A DNA stretch of 64,000 bases from CBDCYS01 sp965226185 (GTDB lineage: Bacteria; Acidobacteriota; Terriglobia; Bryobacterales; UBA6623). Position 1 is the first letter of the stretch; every line of letters begins with the position of its first letter. Location of the stretch: assembly GCA_965226185.1 (NCBI GenBank), contig CBDDCT010000007.1, positions 1,860,001 through 1,924,000 of the forward strand. The letters are read 5' to 3'. Below, piece by piece: positions 25,793 through 35,505 of this stretch. The notes beneath the pieces are model-generated. The model saw only the letters and a program-made list of their open reading frames with translations, was not told the DNA's origin and made no database searches. A program made the position numbers and the translations under genes.

Positions 25793-26145
25793 TCAGAGCC
25801 ATACGCGCTCTTCGATGCCAAAGCGCTTCTGGATTTCTTCCAGCGGCACCCCCTTGGTTTCCGGCATGACCCTCAGCACCCACAACAACTGCAGCACCAT
25901 CATGACCGCATAGAAAGTGAATACATGCCCGCCGGAGACTTCCGCAACGACGGGGAAGCTCCAGGAGATCAAGGCAGCCATGACCCAGTGGGTAGAGCTG
26001 CCCAGCGCTTGACCCCGAGCGCGGACACGGTTCGGGAAAATTTCACTGAGGAAGACCCAGATCACCGCTCCTTGCCCGAAGGCGTGCGACGCGATGAAAC
26101 CTAGCAGGCTCGCTCCCTGTGTTGATGGAATTGACTGTCCAGCAT
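25793..26145 (-). pseudogene. Sugar-porter MFS transporter, C-terminal fragment
   Basis: The frame reads GASLLGFIASHAFGQGAVIW, then VFLSEIFPNRVRARGQALGS and LRVMPETKGVPLEEIQKRFG. These are helices 10-12 and the 'PETKG' end of the sugar-porter branch of MFS transporters. A full protein has 12 helices and about 450 residues; only about 110 remain. The 5' part stops at the end of the upstream PfkB kinase gene, so a deletion removed the rest. It was probably the uptake partner of that kinase. Confidence 0.75.
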
Positions 26146-26146
26146 C

Positions 26147-27028
26147 TCACATTGCCCCGGTGAGCAGACCAACAACCTGATCGAGGCGCGGGACCTCGCC
26201 CAATGCGCACCGCTGCGCGGCGGCTGAGGCGAACCGCAGGGCGTCGAGTTCTTCCCGGCCTTGAGCTAATGCTAGCGCGAAGGCGCCGTGGAACACATCA
26301 CCCGCGCCGGTGGAGTCCACGACCTTGACCTGGAACGCGGACATACGTTCGTTCGCGCAGGCGACTCCCTTCTCGCCCAGCGTGACCGCGCCCCAAGTTC
26401 CCAGCCTCTCGACTTGAGTCAATAGGCCTTCCACGCCTCCATTCGACTCGGCCATATCCTCGTCGGCGATGGCATGGGTCGCAAGACGCGCCAATTCCCA
26501 CACCTTTGGCAAGTCCAGGTCAAAGTCGAGAACAACCGGAATTCCCCGCTCCCGCGCCTGTTCAGCCAGCCGCAGGCCGCCTTCGGGCCAGCGCCCGTCG
26601 ATCAGCAGGGCGTCAGCGGAGTCAATGGCGTCCGGGGGGAGCCACGCAGCATCGGCGGGAAGGCCTTCCCCCCAATACGGAAACAGAAAACGCTCACCGT
26701 CGGGCCGGATGAATACTTCGCAGCGCGGACTCGTGCATCCGCCGAACGCCCGAAAGCCCCGGGTGTCGACTCCGTCCGCCCGCAGCATGGCCGCCACTTG
26801 GTCTCCGGTGGCATCGTCGCCGCGCCGCCCCCATAAGGACGCTTTCCCTCCTAACCGGGCCACCGCCACGGCCCCGACACCTGCCGGGCCGCCGAGAGCG
26901 TCTTGGCGCTGGTGAACTCGCTCGCGCCGCCGGTCGGGCGGAAAGCGCTCAACGAACAGGCGGTTGTCTAGACAGCCCATCCCGATGCACGCAACGCTTG
27001 CGCGGCTTGCGTCAGTGGTCGTCATCAC
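26147..27028 (-). CDS. PfkB-family sugar kinase
   Basis: This 293-residue kinase has the ribokinase fold: an N-terminal VACIGMGCLDNRLFVERFP, GGPAGVGAVAVARLGGKASL, and the C-terminal signature VDSTGAGDVFHGAFALALAQ with the catalytic Asp. The pattern is close to sugar kinases of the sulfofructose kinase (YihV)/ribokinase type. The substrate cannot be fixed from sequence. It is followed directly by the broken sugar transporter. Confidence 0.8.
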   Translation of the reverse strand: MMTTTDASRASVACIGMGCLDNRLFVERFPPDRRRERVHQRQDALGGPAGVGAVAVARLGGKASLWGRRGDDATGDQVAAMLRADGVDTRGFRAFGGCTSPRCEVFIRPDGERFLFPYWGEGLPADAAWLPPDAIDSADALLIDGRWPEGGLRLAEQARERGIPVVLDFDLDLPKVWELARLATHAIADEDMAESNGGVEGLLTQVERLGTWGAVTLGEKGVACANERMSAFQVKVVDSTGAGDVFHGAFALALAQGREELDALRFASAAAQRCALGEVPRLDQVVGLLTGAM

Positions 27029-27067
27029 GGAAACTTCGCGCCACTCAACTACAGTATCCCGCCGGCT

Positions 27068-27396
27068 TCACTTGGGCGGAAGTGATTCCGCGAACTTCAG
27101 GGCTCGCTCGACCCAGCAGCGAAGATCGTGGCCGGACTCGTAACCCGCGGGCTCGACGTAGACCATGCTTTTGAGGGGCTTTCCAGTAAAATCCATCGGG
27201 CGCGTGTTGGCCTCGCGCAACGCTGTCTCGGCCCTGCGTTGCCCAGGCGCAGCACCAGGTAGTCGGTGCTAACGCCACAGCACATGTGGCCGTTGGCCAT
27301 GAACGCCACCCCGCCAAACATCTTTCGTTCGGTGATCCCCTTGCGCCGTTTGAGCAAAGCGCGAGTCCGCGCGGCAAGATCTTCGTTGCAGGGCAT
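27068..27396 (-). pseudogene. TfoX N-terminal-domain protein, frameshifted
   Basis: The first frame starts MPCNEDLAARTRALLKRRKG and contains the typical TERKMFGGVAFMANGHMCCG of TfoX_N proteins. After LRLGNAG the family sequence continues in another frame: ETALREANTRPMDFTGKPLK, then SMVYVEPAGYESGHDLRCWV and a stop at 27068. One missing G near 27230-27234 explains this. It may be a real lesion or a base-calling error. Function of the stand-alone domain is not established. Confidence 0.75.
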
Positions 27397-27419
27397 CTGT
27401 TTGCTCCATCCGCGAGCGG

Positions 27420-28124
27420 CTAGGAGATCTGATCGCTGACGGGCAGCCCGTTGGAGGTCGGAGCAATCGTGGCAGCCAGGTCGAACATACCCGCCAACTC
27501 GCGGAGGTCATCGACAAGGATTTCCGGCTGATGCTGTTCGAATGTTTCGGGCTGCAGTCCGTAAGTCACGCCGCACGAAATCACGCCCGCGTTGCGTGCT
27601 GTCTGGACATCGACGGCGCTGTCACCCACCATGATGCTCCTCTCGGGAGACGTTGTCAGCTCTGCCATCAAGAGATTTAGCCCGTATGGATCGGGCTTTT
27701 TCGTGTCAAAGCTGTTGCCTCCGTAGGTTCGCAGGAAGTGGCCGCCAAGGCCCAGTCTCTCAATGAGAAGGCGGCTGAACCGGACCGGCTTGTTCGTCAG
27801 CACGGCCATCCGCTTGCCGGCGTCCAGAAGTTCATCGAGCGCACTTTGCACGCCTGGGTAAAGGCGTGTGTTGTCGAGCATGTGCTCTTTGTAGTGCTCG
27901 TAGAAGAAATCGAGCGATTGCCCGGCCTGTTCGTCCGAGGCGCCGGGGCCCAGTGCCCTGCGGATGAGTGTCGGCGCCCCATTACCGACGTAGGAATAAA
28001 TAAGCTCATGTTCCAGCGGACCCTTACCGGCGTGCCCCCGGGCGGCGTTGACGGCGAGGGCCAGATCGAGCTTGGAATCGATCAAAGTGCCATCCAGATC
28101 GAAAACGAACAGGTCCATTTGCAT
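27420..28124 (-). CDS. gph: Phosphoglycolate phosphatase-like HAD hydrolase
   Basis: This 234-residue HAD hydrolase has motif I (FVFDLDGTLIDSKLDLA), a helical cap, motif II (AVLTNKPV), motif III Lys (NSFDTKKPDPYGL) and motif IV (IMVGDSAVDVQTARNAGV). It fits Gph, which removes phosphate from 2-phosphoglycolate made during DNA repair or oxygenation. Other phosphosugars are possible substrates. It stands 24 bases upstream of the TfoX-like gene. Confidence 0.85.
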   Translation of the reverse strand: MQMDLFVFDLDGTLIDSKLDLALAVNAARGHAGKGPLEHELIYSYVGNGAPTLIRRALGPGASDEQAGQSLDFFYEHYKEHMLDNTRLYPGVQSALDELLDAGKRMAVLTNKPVRFSRLLIERLGLGGHFLRTYGGNSFDTKKPDPYGLNLLMAELTTSPERSIMVGDSAVDVQTARNAGVISCGVTYGLQPETFEQHQPEILVDDLRELAGMFDLAATIAPTSNGLPVSDQIS

Positions 28125-28336
28125 GATTTTTCAGTGTATCAGCATCACCGCGAATCTCAGACCAGCCAGCCCGCGTGGTGAGCAATGCCCCGCGAGAAAC
28201 CTCGGCGCGCGGGCCGGGGACGAACCGGAGAATCGGCTTGCGGTAAGCCTGGGGGCTCGCGCCGCAGTGGATGCCTGGGCCACTATTGCGAAGTAGGATG
28301 AATAGAGATGCGGGCGTCCCCGCTGGCCGGTGAACA

Positions 28337-28942
28337 TTGAACAACAATCCAGTCCAAGATCCCGCGCGCTTCCGCGCCGCCATCAACGGCTTTGATGCGG
28401 CGAACCGCGAGGATCCCAATCGGGAAGCCTGCCAAGGGAAGACCTATCCGAAGGAACTCCTTTACGCGGAACGCATGACCGCATGGCTCGGCAGGATTGC
28501 ACCCGAGGCCCCCGAAATCGTTCAGTTGGCGGTCCGAGCGCAGCACATCGAGCGCTGGAAGATTCCGCGAAGCGACTATCCCAAAGACCGCCAGGGCTAC
28601 CGGAAGTGGCGAGTGGAACTAAACAAGTTTCACGCCGAGAGAGCCGGCCGAATCTTGGTTCAGGCGGATTACGATGACGAGAGCATTGCCCGCGTCCAAT
28701 CTCTGCTCCGCAAGGAACACCTCAAGACCGACCCCGATTGCCAGTTGCTCGAAGACGTGATCTGCCTCGTCTTTCTCGAGTTCTATTTTCGAGACTTCGC
28801 CGAAGAGCACGACGAAGAGAAGCTCGTCAACATTCTGCGGCGAACTTGGAAGAAGATGTCGGAACAAGGGCACGAGGCAGCGCTCCAGTTGAAGTTGCCG
28901 CCGCGCCTCGCCCGGCTTGTAGAGAAGGCGGTATCGGGCTGA
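28337..28942 (+). CDS. DUF4202-family protein
   Basis: This is a 201-residue helical protein. It has the pattern I associate with DUF4202: FRAAINGFDAANREDPN, then YPKELLYAERMTAWLGRI, QHIERWKIPRSDYPKDRQGY and LLEDVICLVFLEFYF. Conserved His, Asp and Glu residues suggest a metal-binding helical fold, but no activity is known. It stands alone between the gph and Tad blocks. Confidence 0.75.
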   Translation: MNNNPVQDPARFRAAINGFDAANREDPNREACQGKTYPKELLYAERMTAWLGRIAPEAPEIVQLAVRAQHIERWKIPRSDYPKDRQGYRKWRVELNKFHAERAGRILVQADYDDESIARVQSLLRKEHLKTDPDCQLLEDVICLVFLEFYFRDFAEEHDEEKLVNILRRTWKKMSEQGHEAALQLKLPPRLARLVEKAVSG

Positions 28943-29006
28943 ACCAACCGTCGTGCGGGATGCGAACCTGTCCAACGTGGCAGAAATTCGGAAAAGAGGA
29001 ACAGAA

Positions 29007-29036
29007 CTCCAGGCGTAAGCCTGGGGTCAAGCCCGC
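29007..29036 (-). repeat. Short hairpin repeat shared with 49625-49652
   Basis: On the minus strand it reads CTTGACCCCAGGCTTACG followed by CCTGGAG, an 8 bp stem with a 4-base loop. Almost the same bases occur on the plus strand at 49627-49652. Confidence 0.55.
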
Positions 29037-29085
29037 CGAGGCCAACATTTTTTCAGGAGTGCCAATCTGCCCTGTTCGGTTTCGG

Positions 29086-30006
29086 CTAGGGTCCCATGAA
29101 TGTTGAATCGAGATTGGCGAACAGGGAGAGCAAAGCCGGACCCGCGGTGATGAGAAACAAAGACGGCATGATGAGGAAAAAGATGGGGAACACGAGCTTG
29201 ACCCCGACCTTGTGAGCCAGTTCTTCGGCTCGATGGCGGCGCCGGATTCGCATATAGCGGGCCTGTGTCCGCAGCACTTTCGAAACACTGGTGCCGAAAC
29301 GGTCGGCCTGAATCAGCAACGACGTCAGCTTGCGCACCTCGGGCTCGCGCGTACGGATAGATAAGTTGCGCAGAGCTTCCGAGCGGTTCGTGCCCGCTTG
29401 GATCTCCAACTGGAAGACTGAAATCTCATCGTGGATGTCCGGGTGAGCCCGGCGCAGATCTCGCGCCGTGTCGGAAAGCGCTTGTTCCAGCGTGAGTCCG
29501 CTCTCGACGGAGATGACCAGCAGATCGAGCAAGTCAGGCAAGCCCTCGTTGATCCGCTTGCGCCGCTTGGTGATTCGCCTTTGCAGATACCAGTCAGGAA
29601 TGCGATACGCCACCACACAGGTAATCACGACCACCGGAATCAGAGTGAAAATATCCGGGTTGATGGAAAAAACCAGGCTCACAAACAACAGGGGGAACAG
29701 AGCGAAACAAATCGCTTTCGCTCCGTAGAATACGATTGGCGCCGTTTCGTCCCGGATGCCGGCGGTGATCAAGTCGCGGCGCAATTCTCGCTGGTCACCC
29801 GGCAGCGCAACCGCCTGCCCGACGGAATACGACAGGCGCGCCCACTCCGGCAGATCGGCGGCCGGCTCCAAATCCTCCGGCACGGCCGCGGCGCCGGCCG
29901 GGCTGGCGTAGCTGGTGGAGAGCCCGCGGTTCCAAACCCAGTAGCTGATGCCCGCCGCAAGCGACATCATGGCGATGAAGAATGTCACCGTGGCTGCAAG
30001 AACCAT
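29086..30006 (-). CDS. tadC: Tad pilus inner-membrane platform protein TadC
   Basis: This 306-residue protein has an N-terminal membrane helix, a T2SSF domain (GLPDLLDLLVISVESGLTLE, then LRNLSIRTREPEVRKLTSLL) and two closing helices (LVFPIFFLIMPSLFLITAGP). With TadB it forms the platform that the TadA ATPase drives to assemble Flp pili. It starts 6 bases after the tadB stop. The end of the operon is here. No pilin, secretin or prepilin peptidase gene follows. Confidence 0.88.
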   Translation of the reverse strand: MVLAATVTFFIAMMSLAAGISYWVWNRGLSTSYASPAGAAAVPEDLEPAADLPEWARLSYSVGQAVALPGDQRELRRDLITAGIRDETAPIVFYGAKAICFALFPLLFVSLVFSINPDIFTLIPVVVITCVVAYRIPDWYLQRRITKRRKRINEGLPDLLDLLVISVESGLTLEQALSDTARDLRRAHPDIHDEISVFQLEIQAGTNRSEALRNLSIRTREPEVRKLTSLLIQADRFGTSVSKVLRTQARYMRIRRRHRAEELAHKVGVKLVFPIFFLIMPSLFLITAGPALLSLFANLDSTFMGP

Positions 30007-30012
30007 ATCCGC

Positions 30013-30957
30013 TTAAACCTTTATATCCGCAATCTTTTTGATCACGAAATAGGCGGCTACTTGGCCGCACATCGCCAGAAAAAGCAGCGTCTTTCCGAGA
30101 GGGTGCTCGAGCAGGATCGAGAAGTACTTTTCATTCACGAACATCAGCACGCAACCGACAACGATCGGCAGGAGACTGAGAATCGCGGCGGTCAATCGTC
30201 CATGCGCTGTCATGGCATGGACCTGGCCTTTCAGAGTGGAGCGCTCTCGAATTGTTTCCGAAAGTGTGTCCAGAAGATCATGGAGGTTGCCGCCGGTGCG
30301 AGCCTGGGTCGTCACCGCCGAGACGAAGAACTGGATGTCCACGGTCGGCAGGCGCTCCGCTAGATTGTTGAGGGCGCCGTTGATCGGCAGGCCCAGGTTA
30401 TATTCATCGACGGTTTTACGCAGCTCGTTCGAGAGCGGCGGGTCCGTTTCTTCCGCCAGCAGTTCCAGCGACATCGGCAGCGAGTGTCCCGCCACGAGCG
30501 CGCGGGACAGGAAGTCCAGTGCTTCGGGAAGGGCCTCCTCCACCGCCCGGAGCCGCAGCCGGCGTTTTCGCCGAATGTAGAAGAGCGGCGTTGCCGCCGC
30601 GGCCGCGGCGCAGATCCAGGCGCCGAAATACGGAATTAAATCAAGCCGCAACAGGACGTTAAGAGTGATCGTCCCCATGACAAGCATCATGAGAATGACA
30701 CGGCCGACGGACCATTCGATGTCGGCTTCCGCTAGAGACTTTTTGAGTCCTTGCACATGACGCAGCCGCTTGAGTACCGCCGCGAAAACCGAGAGGGTAC
30801 TGAGCACTTCATTGCGAAGAAGTCCGGACTGGGCTTGCTCGCCCTCGCGCTTCTCGCGAAGCCAGCTTTCGAGGAAGGACCAGGCCGCCGCGGCAATACC
30901 GCCAGCCATGACAAAGATAACCAGGAAGATGACGATGCAGGCGGCGATCTGAATCAT
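30013..30957 (-). CDS. tadB: Tad pilus inner-membrane platform protein TadB
   Basis: The start MIQIAACIVIFLVIFVMAGG at 30957 overlaps the tadA stop as ATGA. The 314-residue product has a first membrane helix, two more near residues 100-150, a T2SSF domain (LPEALDFLSRALVAGHSLPM, then GGNLHDLLDTLSETIRERST) and C-terminal helices. It is the partner of TadC. Confidence 0.88.
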   Translation of the reverse strand: MIQIAACIVIFLVIFVMAGGIAAAAWSFLESWLREKREGEQAQSGLLRNEVLSTLSVFAAVLKRLRHVQGLKKSLAEADIEWSVGRVILMMLVMGTITLNVLLRLDLIPYFGAWICAAAAAATPLFYIRRKRRLRLRAVEEALPEALDFLSRALVAGHSLPMSLELLAEETDPPLSNELRKTVDEYNLGLPINGALNNLAERLPTVDIQFFVSAVTTQARTGGNLHDLLDTLSETIRERSTLKGQVHAMTAHGRLTAAILSLLPIVVGCVLMFVNEKYFSILLEHPLGKTLLFLAMCGQVAAYFVIKKIADIKV

Positions 30958-32297
30958 GAGTCCTTCTCCGGCTGAAGAATTGATTCGGGCAGTGATGCCT
31001 GGCTCCTCTGAAGCCGCTCCCATACCAGAGGTTTGTCGCCGGCCGGTTGAAACCGTCCGGTAACAACGCCCTCGGGGGAAACACCCAGATTCTCGAAGAC
31101 AAAAATGTTGCGCAAGTCGATCTCGCCGTCGTGTATGCCCGCCGACTCGGCAATCTGTGTAATGCGCCGCGTCCCGTCACTCAGCCGGGACATCTGGACA
31201 TAGAGATGGATCGCGGCCGCAATCTGCTTGCGGATCGACGCGACGGAAATGTTGGAGTTGGCCAGATTCACCATCAACTCCAGCCGGCTGACGGCGTCGT
31301 CGCAACTGTTGGCGTGAATCGTCGCCAGCGAGCCGTCGTGGCCGGTGTTCATCGCCTGAAGCATGTCCAGAACCTCGTCTCCGCGAACCTCGCCCACGAT
31401 GATTCGGTCCGGCCGCATGCGAAGGCTGTTGATGAGAAGTTGCCGCTGCCGGATCGCACCCTCGCCTTCCAGGTTCGGGGGCCTGGTTTCCATCGCGGCA
31501 ACGTGCTCTTGCTGCAATTGCAACTCCGCTGTGTCCTCAATGGTGACGATGCGTTCATCCGCTCCCGCAAACGACGAGAGGACGTTTAACAGAGTCGTTT
31601 TTCCGCTTCCCGTCCCTCCGGCGATCAGAATGTTCAACCGGGAACGGACACACGCTCCCAGAAAGTCCATCATTTTCTCGCTGCTTGAACCCAAACGGAC
31701 TAGATCTTGAGCGGAGATTCGTTCCCGAGAGAACCTGCGGATCGACAACAAAGGCCCTTTTACGGCAACGGGAGGGATGACCGCGTTGACGCGGGAACCG
31801 TCCGGCAAGCGGCAGTCCACCATCGGGGAAGATTCGTCGATGCGGCGCCCTGCCTGGCCCACGATCTTCTGGATGATTCGCTGCAAGTGTGCGTTGTCTT
31901 TGAAACGAACGGGCGTCTTTTCGAGCTTGCCCCGGCGTTCCACATGCACCAGATCAGGCGTTGTCACCAAGATGTCGGAAACGGTTGGATCCGCCATCAA
32001 TGGCTCCAGCGGTCCGAGACCGAAAACCTCGTTGAGAACTTCGTCAATGACTCGTTCTTTCTGATCGTCGGCGAGCCGCGGGTCTTCCTCGGCCACTAAA
32101 GCCGACACGGCGGAACGCACCTCGTTGCGAACTCTGGGAGCGTCGATCTCCGCCAGCCGCTCGAGGTTGATTCGCTCGAGAAGCCGGCGGTGCAGCCGGT
32201 GCTTGAGCTCCATCAGTTCCGGCTGCGGATTCGCGGGAGCTTCGTTCTCCCCGAGGGAGGGCTCGTTACCGGCGGGACTGGAAATTGATGTCGCCAT
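30954..32297 (-). CDS. tadA: Tad pilus assembly ATPase TadA/CpaF
   Basis: This is a 447-residue secretion ATPase. Walker A is ILIAGGTGSGKTTLLNVLSS (near residue 220). Also seen are the Asp/His boxes (ERIVTIEDTAELQLQQEHVA), MRPDRIIVGEVRGDEVLDML (Walker B region) and TGHDGSLATIHANS. The N-terminal helical part (RLHRRLLERINLERLAEIDA) matches CpaF. It powers Flp pilus assembly at the inner membrane. It lies 17 bases after cpaB. Confidence 0.92.
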   Translation of the reverse strand: MATSISSPAGNEPSLGENEAPANPQPELMELKHRLHRRLLERINLERLAEIDAPRVRNEVRSAVSALVAEEDPRLADDQKERVIDEVLNEVFGLGPLEPLMADPTVSDILVTTPDLVHVERRGKLEKTPVRFKDNAHLQRIIQKIVGQAGRRIDESSPMVDCRLPDGSRVNAVIPPVAVKGPLLSIRRFSRERISAQDLVRLGSSSEKMMDFLGACVRSRLNILIAGGTGSGKTTLLNVLSSFAGADERIVTIEDTAELQLQQEHVAAMETRPPNLEGEGAIRQRQLLINSLRMRPDRIIVGEVRGDEVLDMLQAMNTGHDGSLATIHANSCDDAVSRLELMVNLANSNISVASIRKQIAAAIHLYVQMSRLSDGTRRITQIAESAGIHDGEIDLRNIFVFENLGVSPEGVVTGRFQPAGDKPLVWERLQRSQASLPESILQPEKDS

Positions 32298-32314
32298 AGG
32301 AACAGATCCCGGCT

Positions 32315-33166
32315 CTATTGGCTCGGTGACAACCCCGCGGCATCACTCTTCGAGCCGCCGGCGGAGGAGATCTCGCCGGTTCGCGCTTTGACCGGGGTCT
32401 TCGGCTTTGCAGTCTTCGACGCACCCGAGCCGCGCCGCCTGGCGGCCGCTCCCGGACCGCTTCGGCGGAGGACGTCGCTCAAGCGGCTTCCACTGCTTTC
32501 TTCGATCCCGTCGTCAAGAGGATTTCTGAGAGCCAGGCGAATGAAACCGGCGTGATCGGCCGTGTTGAGCATCTCTGAATCTTGGGCGTCAACGAGCAGA
32601 GTCGCGACCGGTTTCGGGCCACCCCGGCTCCCGGGCGTCTGATCGTAACCGGTTGTGAGCACTTCTACGTTCTGCAGGATCGTTTTCATGGTGACCTGGC
32701 TATTGCCGGCGGACGGCCGGGCCGTGGCCATCAGAACGTCCACCCGGTCTCCTGGCTCGAAGACCTGTGTCACGCCGGCGAACTCTGTCACGTGAACCGA
32801 GACGGCTCTCATCCCAAGCCGGATACGCGCTGACAGGAACGCCTGACTGTCGAGCAGCACGAGGGATTCGGTCAGTGCGGCCCCCTCGCTAATGTCACGC
32901 TTGACAAGATTTCCCAGCGCCGCCTTAGGATCGGTCAGCGCCCCCGCCGGCAGTTCGGGGCCGGACCAAGAAGCTTCGGCGATATCCGCCGGCCTCAACT
33001 CTTGTCCCCGTCTCAAGTCATGAGCGGCAACCACGACGGAATGTTGCGCGGCCCTGCCGCCGTCCTCTCCCGGCGTGGATATCATTTGATAGAAAAAATA
33101 CGTCGAACCGGCCGCGGCCAGGAATGCGACGCCGATCACGATCACCAGCTTTTTGTTCATAGACAC
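32315..33166 (-). CDS. cpaB: Flp pilus assembly protein CpaB/RcpC
   Basis: This 283-residue protein begins with a membrane anchor (KLVIVIGVAFLAAAGSTYFF), followed by an SAF domain (HSVVVAAHDLRRGQELRPAD) and the RcpC-type segment (SVHVTEFAGVTQVFEPGDRV, then VLMATARPS). The tail is rich in Lys, Ser and Gly and probably disordered. CpaB is periplasmic and supports the pilus secretin. It is first in the four-gene Tad operon, whose promoter should lie in 33167-33400. Confidence 0.88.
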   Translation of the reverse strand: MSMNKKLVIVIGVAFLAAAGSTYFFYQMISTPGEDGGRAAQHSVVVAAHDLRRGQELRPADIAEASWSGPELPAGALTDPKAALGNLVKRDISEGAALTESLVLLDSQAFLSARIRLGMRAVSVHVTEFAGVTQVFEPGDRVDVLMATARPSAGNSQVTMKTILQNVEVLTTGYDQTPGSRGGPKPVATLLVDAQDSEMLNTADHAGFIRLALRNPLDDGIEESSGSRLSDVLRRSGPGAAARRRGSGASKTAKPKTPVKARTGEISSAGGSKSDAAGLSPSQ

Positions 33167-33612
33167 CCCAGTGGAAGGGATCCCGCACGGTATAGCAACA
33201 TGATCAGCTCACCTTTCTCAGCTGCCAACCCACGTGCATGGTTCGGCCATTCTTCACCGTTCTCCACGACAAGACATCTCGGCTTAGCAATGTATCCTTA
33301 TCGTCCTTTGCAAGGCCGGTCTTGCGCGGATTATGGCCGCGCGGAGCCGGGCTTCTTCGGCAGCAACCTGCACTTCCCCTCTTGACTGTAGGCAAGATCT
33401 CGCAGCCGCGGTAATCCGCTATTCACACTAACCGCTGAGCGTATTTGTGCTTATCCGTTGAGCCGTTGAGTGGTTGAGCCGTTTGCACCCGTTGCCCGGC
33501 CGCTCCGTTCCGCACACTGTTCAGTTGATTTGTTGTACGATTGCCTGGTCGTGGCTGCCAGCCGTCGGCGGGACGGCCCTAGAACCACTGGGCGAAACAA
33601 CCACGACGGGGC
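33167..33612. other. Intergenic stretch with short GTTGAGCC-type repeats
   Basis: This 446 bp stretch separates cpaB and the patatin gene. No gene was found. Direct repeats of GTTGAGCC/GTTGAGTG lie at about 33456-33483. The inverse form (GCTCAACCGCTCAGCGGCTC) occurs at 33612-33631, so the two clusters can pair. Confidence 0.4.
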
Positions 33613-35505
33613 TCAACCGCTCAGCGGCTCAACGGTTCCACCGCCCGGATGCGGCTGCACCGTAGCGCGCCAAATATGTTTCCCTTGCATGTCGACATAA
33701 CCTCGCCGCAGCCAGTCACGCAACGTAACGGTTTGCTTGCCGGCCTCGAAGTGTCCGTCGAACTCCACCGTCCCGATCTCGCGCTGCTCGGGAGCTATGC
33801 GGTAGAGAGGGACCACCCTTTTCTTCGTCGCCGGGCGGGAGTCGGGTTCCTGCTCGGCTTGATCTTCCTTGTCCGGAGCTGCTTTTGCCTTGGCCGCTTC
33901 TGGATGCTCGACTAAGAATCGGTTCCAGGTCGCGGTTCTGCGAATGTCTCCCCGGGTGGAAAGCTTGAGAAGGGTGGAGAACGTCGTGACCGAGGTCTCC
34001 AGCAAGTTGTACCCGCCGTCCCGATCGTCGACTTCCAGCGGCTGGATCGGACAGAGAGGTTCCAGCTCGAGCGAAATGACATGAGTGGCCCCGGCATCAA
34101 TCGCAATGTGGACCGGGCTGTTGTTGAGGACGCCGCCGTCGACAAAAAAATGGCGAACCTCGTGCCTTCCGTCCGGGCCATAAATGCCCAACTCTTGGGC
34201 GGGAAACGCACCCGGAACGGCAGTTGATCCCAGGATGCATCGCAGAAAGTTCTCCGAAAGCGTGAACAGAGCACGTTTGTCCTGGCGGTACCGTCTTGCC
34301 AGCTCGCCGCCCCCATCCAGTTGAACGGCCAGCCAGCCGAGCTTCACCAAACGTTGATACGTGTCGGGGCGAACGAGTGTAAACAGGCAGTCGCTGCCGA
34401 GTGAGACGTTGGTGGCCGTGAACATCAGCTCCGGCAGCTCGTTCTGGCGGTCGTACCAAGATTTCACGATCTCGCGACTTAACACCCGTGCTTGATCGAC
34501 CGTTTTCCCGCGAGACTCAAAGCGCGGCCGTTCCAGATCACCATCCGGTCCCGTGTTGGCCAATAGTCTGAGCAAAGGCACATCGCGAAACAAGCTGAAC
34601 CGAAAACTTCGAATCAGCAGCGCCGCGATCGCGATCATCCCCAGCAAGGAACAGAAACCCAGCACCGCGAAGTGCAGGGGATGATTGGCCGTGAAACCCC
34701 AGTCCGGTGGCCCGCCGGGCAGCCAACGGTCCGCGCCCAAAGCCAGCGACATCCACACCAGCAGAAACGGGTTGAGCACGATGATCAATCCGGCAACCAG
34801 TGCACCCATGCCCCACTTCATCCAGCGATCGCCAACTCCCCGGCTGGCCAGATCCACAATCCATCCCCGGCGGCCCGCGACCCAGGTTGAGGTCCGCTTA
34901 TCACGGTCAAGATAGGACCAAATCGAAGCGATGAAGGTTGAGTACGGCTGGCGCATCTCGGGATCTTGGCTCATCTGGGGATTCGCTTTACCCAGCCGTT
35001 CCAGAAAAGCCCCATAGGCGTTGAGTGCTCCCGCCGACGTCCCCACCAGCAGGTCGATCTCGATGCCGCGTTCCTTGAGGCGCACCAGCAGCGCCTCCAA
35101 CACCCCCGCGCTGTAGGCCCCAGCCGCGCCACCGCCGCTGATTGCCAGCGCGATCTTCCGGCGCTCGGGAGCGATTGCCGCTTCTCTCCATGACCCCTGC
35201 TCGAAAACTAGTTCGTGATCGAGGTCGCGGGCCAGCCCCTCCATGTCCAGGTACTCGGGACGTAGAATCCTGGGTGTTTCCGGTGCCGCTTTGTCCGATG
35301 CCGCACCGCGGCCTAGTCCCAACAGCGAAGACAGGCTACCGTACTTGGCCATGAGATCTCGAACCCGTCGCCTCACCGGCGTGACTTCCGGTGTTTCAGA
35401 GCAATCTCCGCCGCCGGGATCCGAGACGGTCACCGATTCAACCGCCGACTGGGCCTGTTCAGAGCCAGCCCCCGCCACGCCGGGAGTTTGTTCTCTCTTA
35501 AACAT
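33613..35505 (-). CDS. Patatin-like phospholipase with membrane helices
   Basis: This is a 630-residue protein. Near residue 115 the oxyanion motif reads IALAISGGGAAGAYSAG. The nucleophile motif is LLVGTSAGALNAYG (near 152) and the Asp motif is FFVDGGVLNNSPVHIAID (near 450), giving the Ser-Asp dyad of patatins. Two hydrophobic segments (ALVAGLIIVLNPFLLVWMSL and HFAVLGFCSLLGMIAIAALL) interrupt the catalytic region, so the protein is membrane-bound. The N-terminus is long and polar. Likely acts on membrane lipids. No partner genes are obvious. Confidence 0.85.
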   Translation of the reverse strand: MFKREQTPGVAGAGSEQAQSAVESVTVSDPGGGDCSETPEVTPVRRRVRDLMAKYGSLSSLLGLGRGAASDKAAPETPRILRPEYLDMEGLARDLDHELVFEQGSWREAAIAPERRKIALAISGGGAAGAYSAGVLEALLVRLKERGIEIDLLVGTSAGALNAYGAFLERLGKANPQMSQDPEMRQPYSTFIASIWSYLDRDKRTSTWVAGRRGWIVDLASRGVGDRWMKWGMGALVAGLIIVLNPFLLVWMSLALGADRWLPGGPPDWGFTANHPLHFAVLGFCSLLGMIAIAALLIRSFRFSLFRDVPLLRLLANTGPDGDLERPRFESRGKTVDQARVLSREIVKSWYDRQNELPELMFTATNVSLGSDCLFTLVRPDTYQRLVKLGWLAVQLDGGGELARRYRQDKRALFTLSENFLRCILGSTAVPGAFPAQELGIYGPDGRHEVRHFFVDGGVLNNSPVHIAIDAGATHVISLELEPLCPIQPLEVDDRDGGYNLLETSVTTFSTLLKLSTRGDIRRTATWNRFLVEHPEAAKAKAAPDKEDQAEQEPDSRPATKKRVVPLYRIAPEQREIGTVEFDGHFEAGKQTVTLRDWLRRGYVDMQGKHIWRATVQPHPGGGTVEPLSG

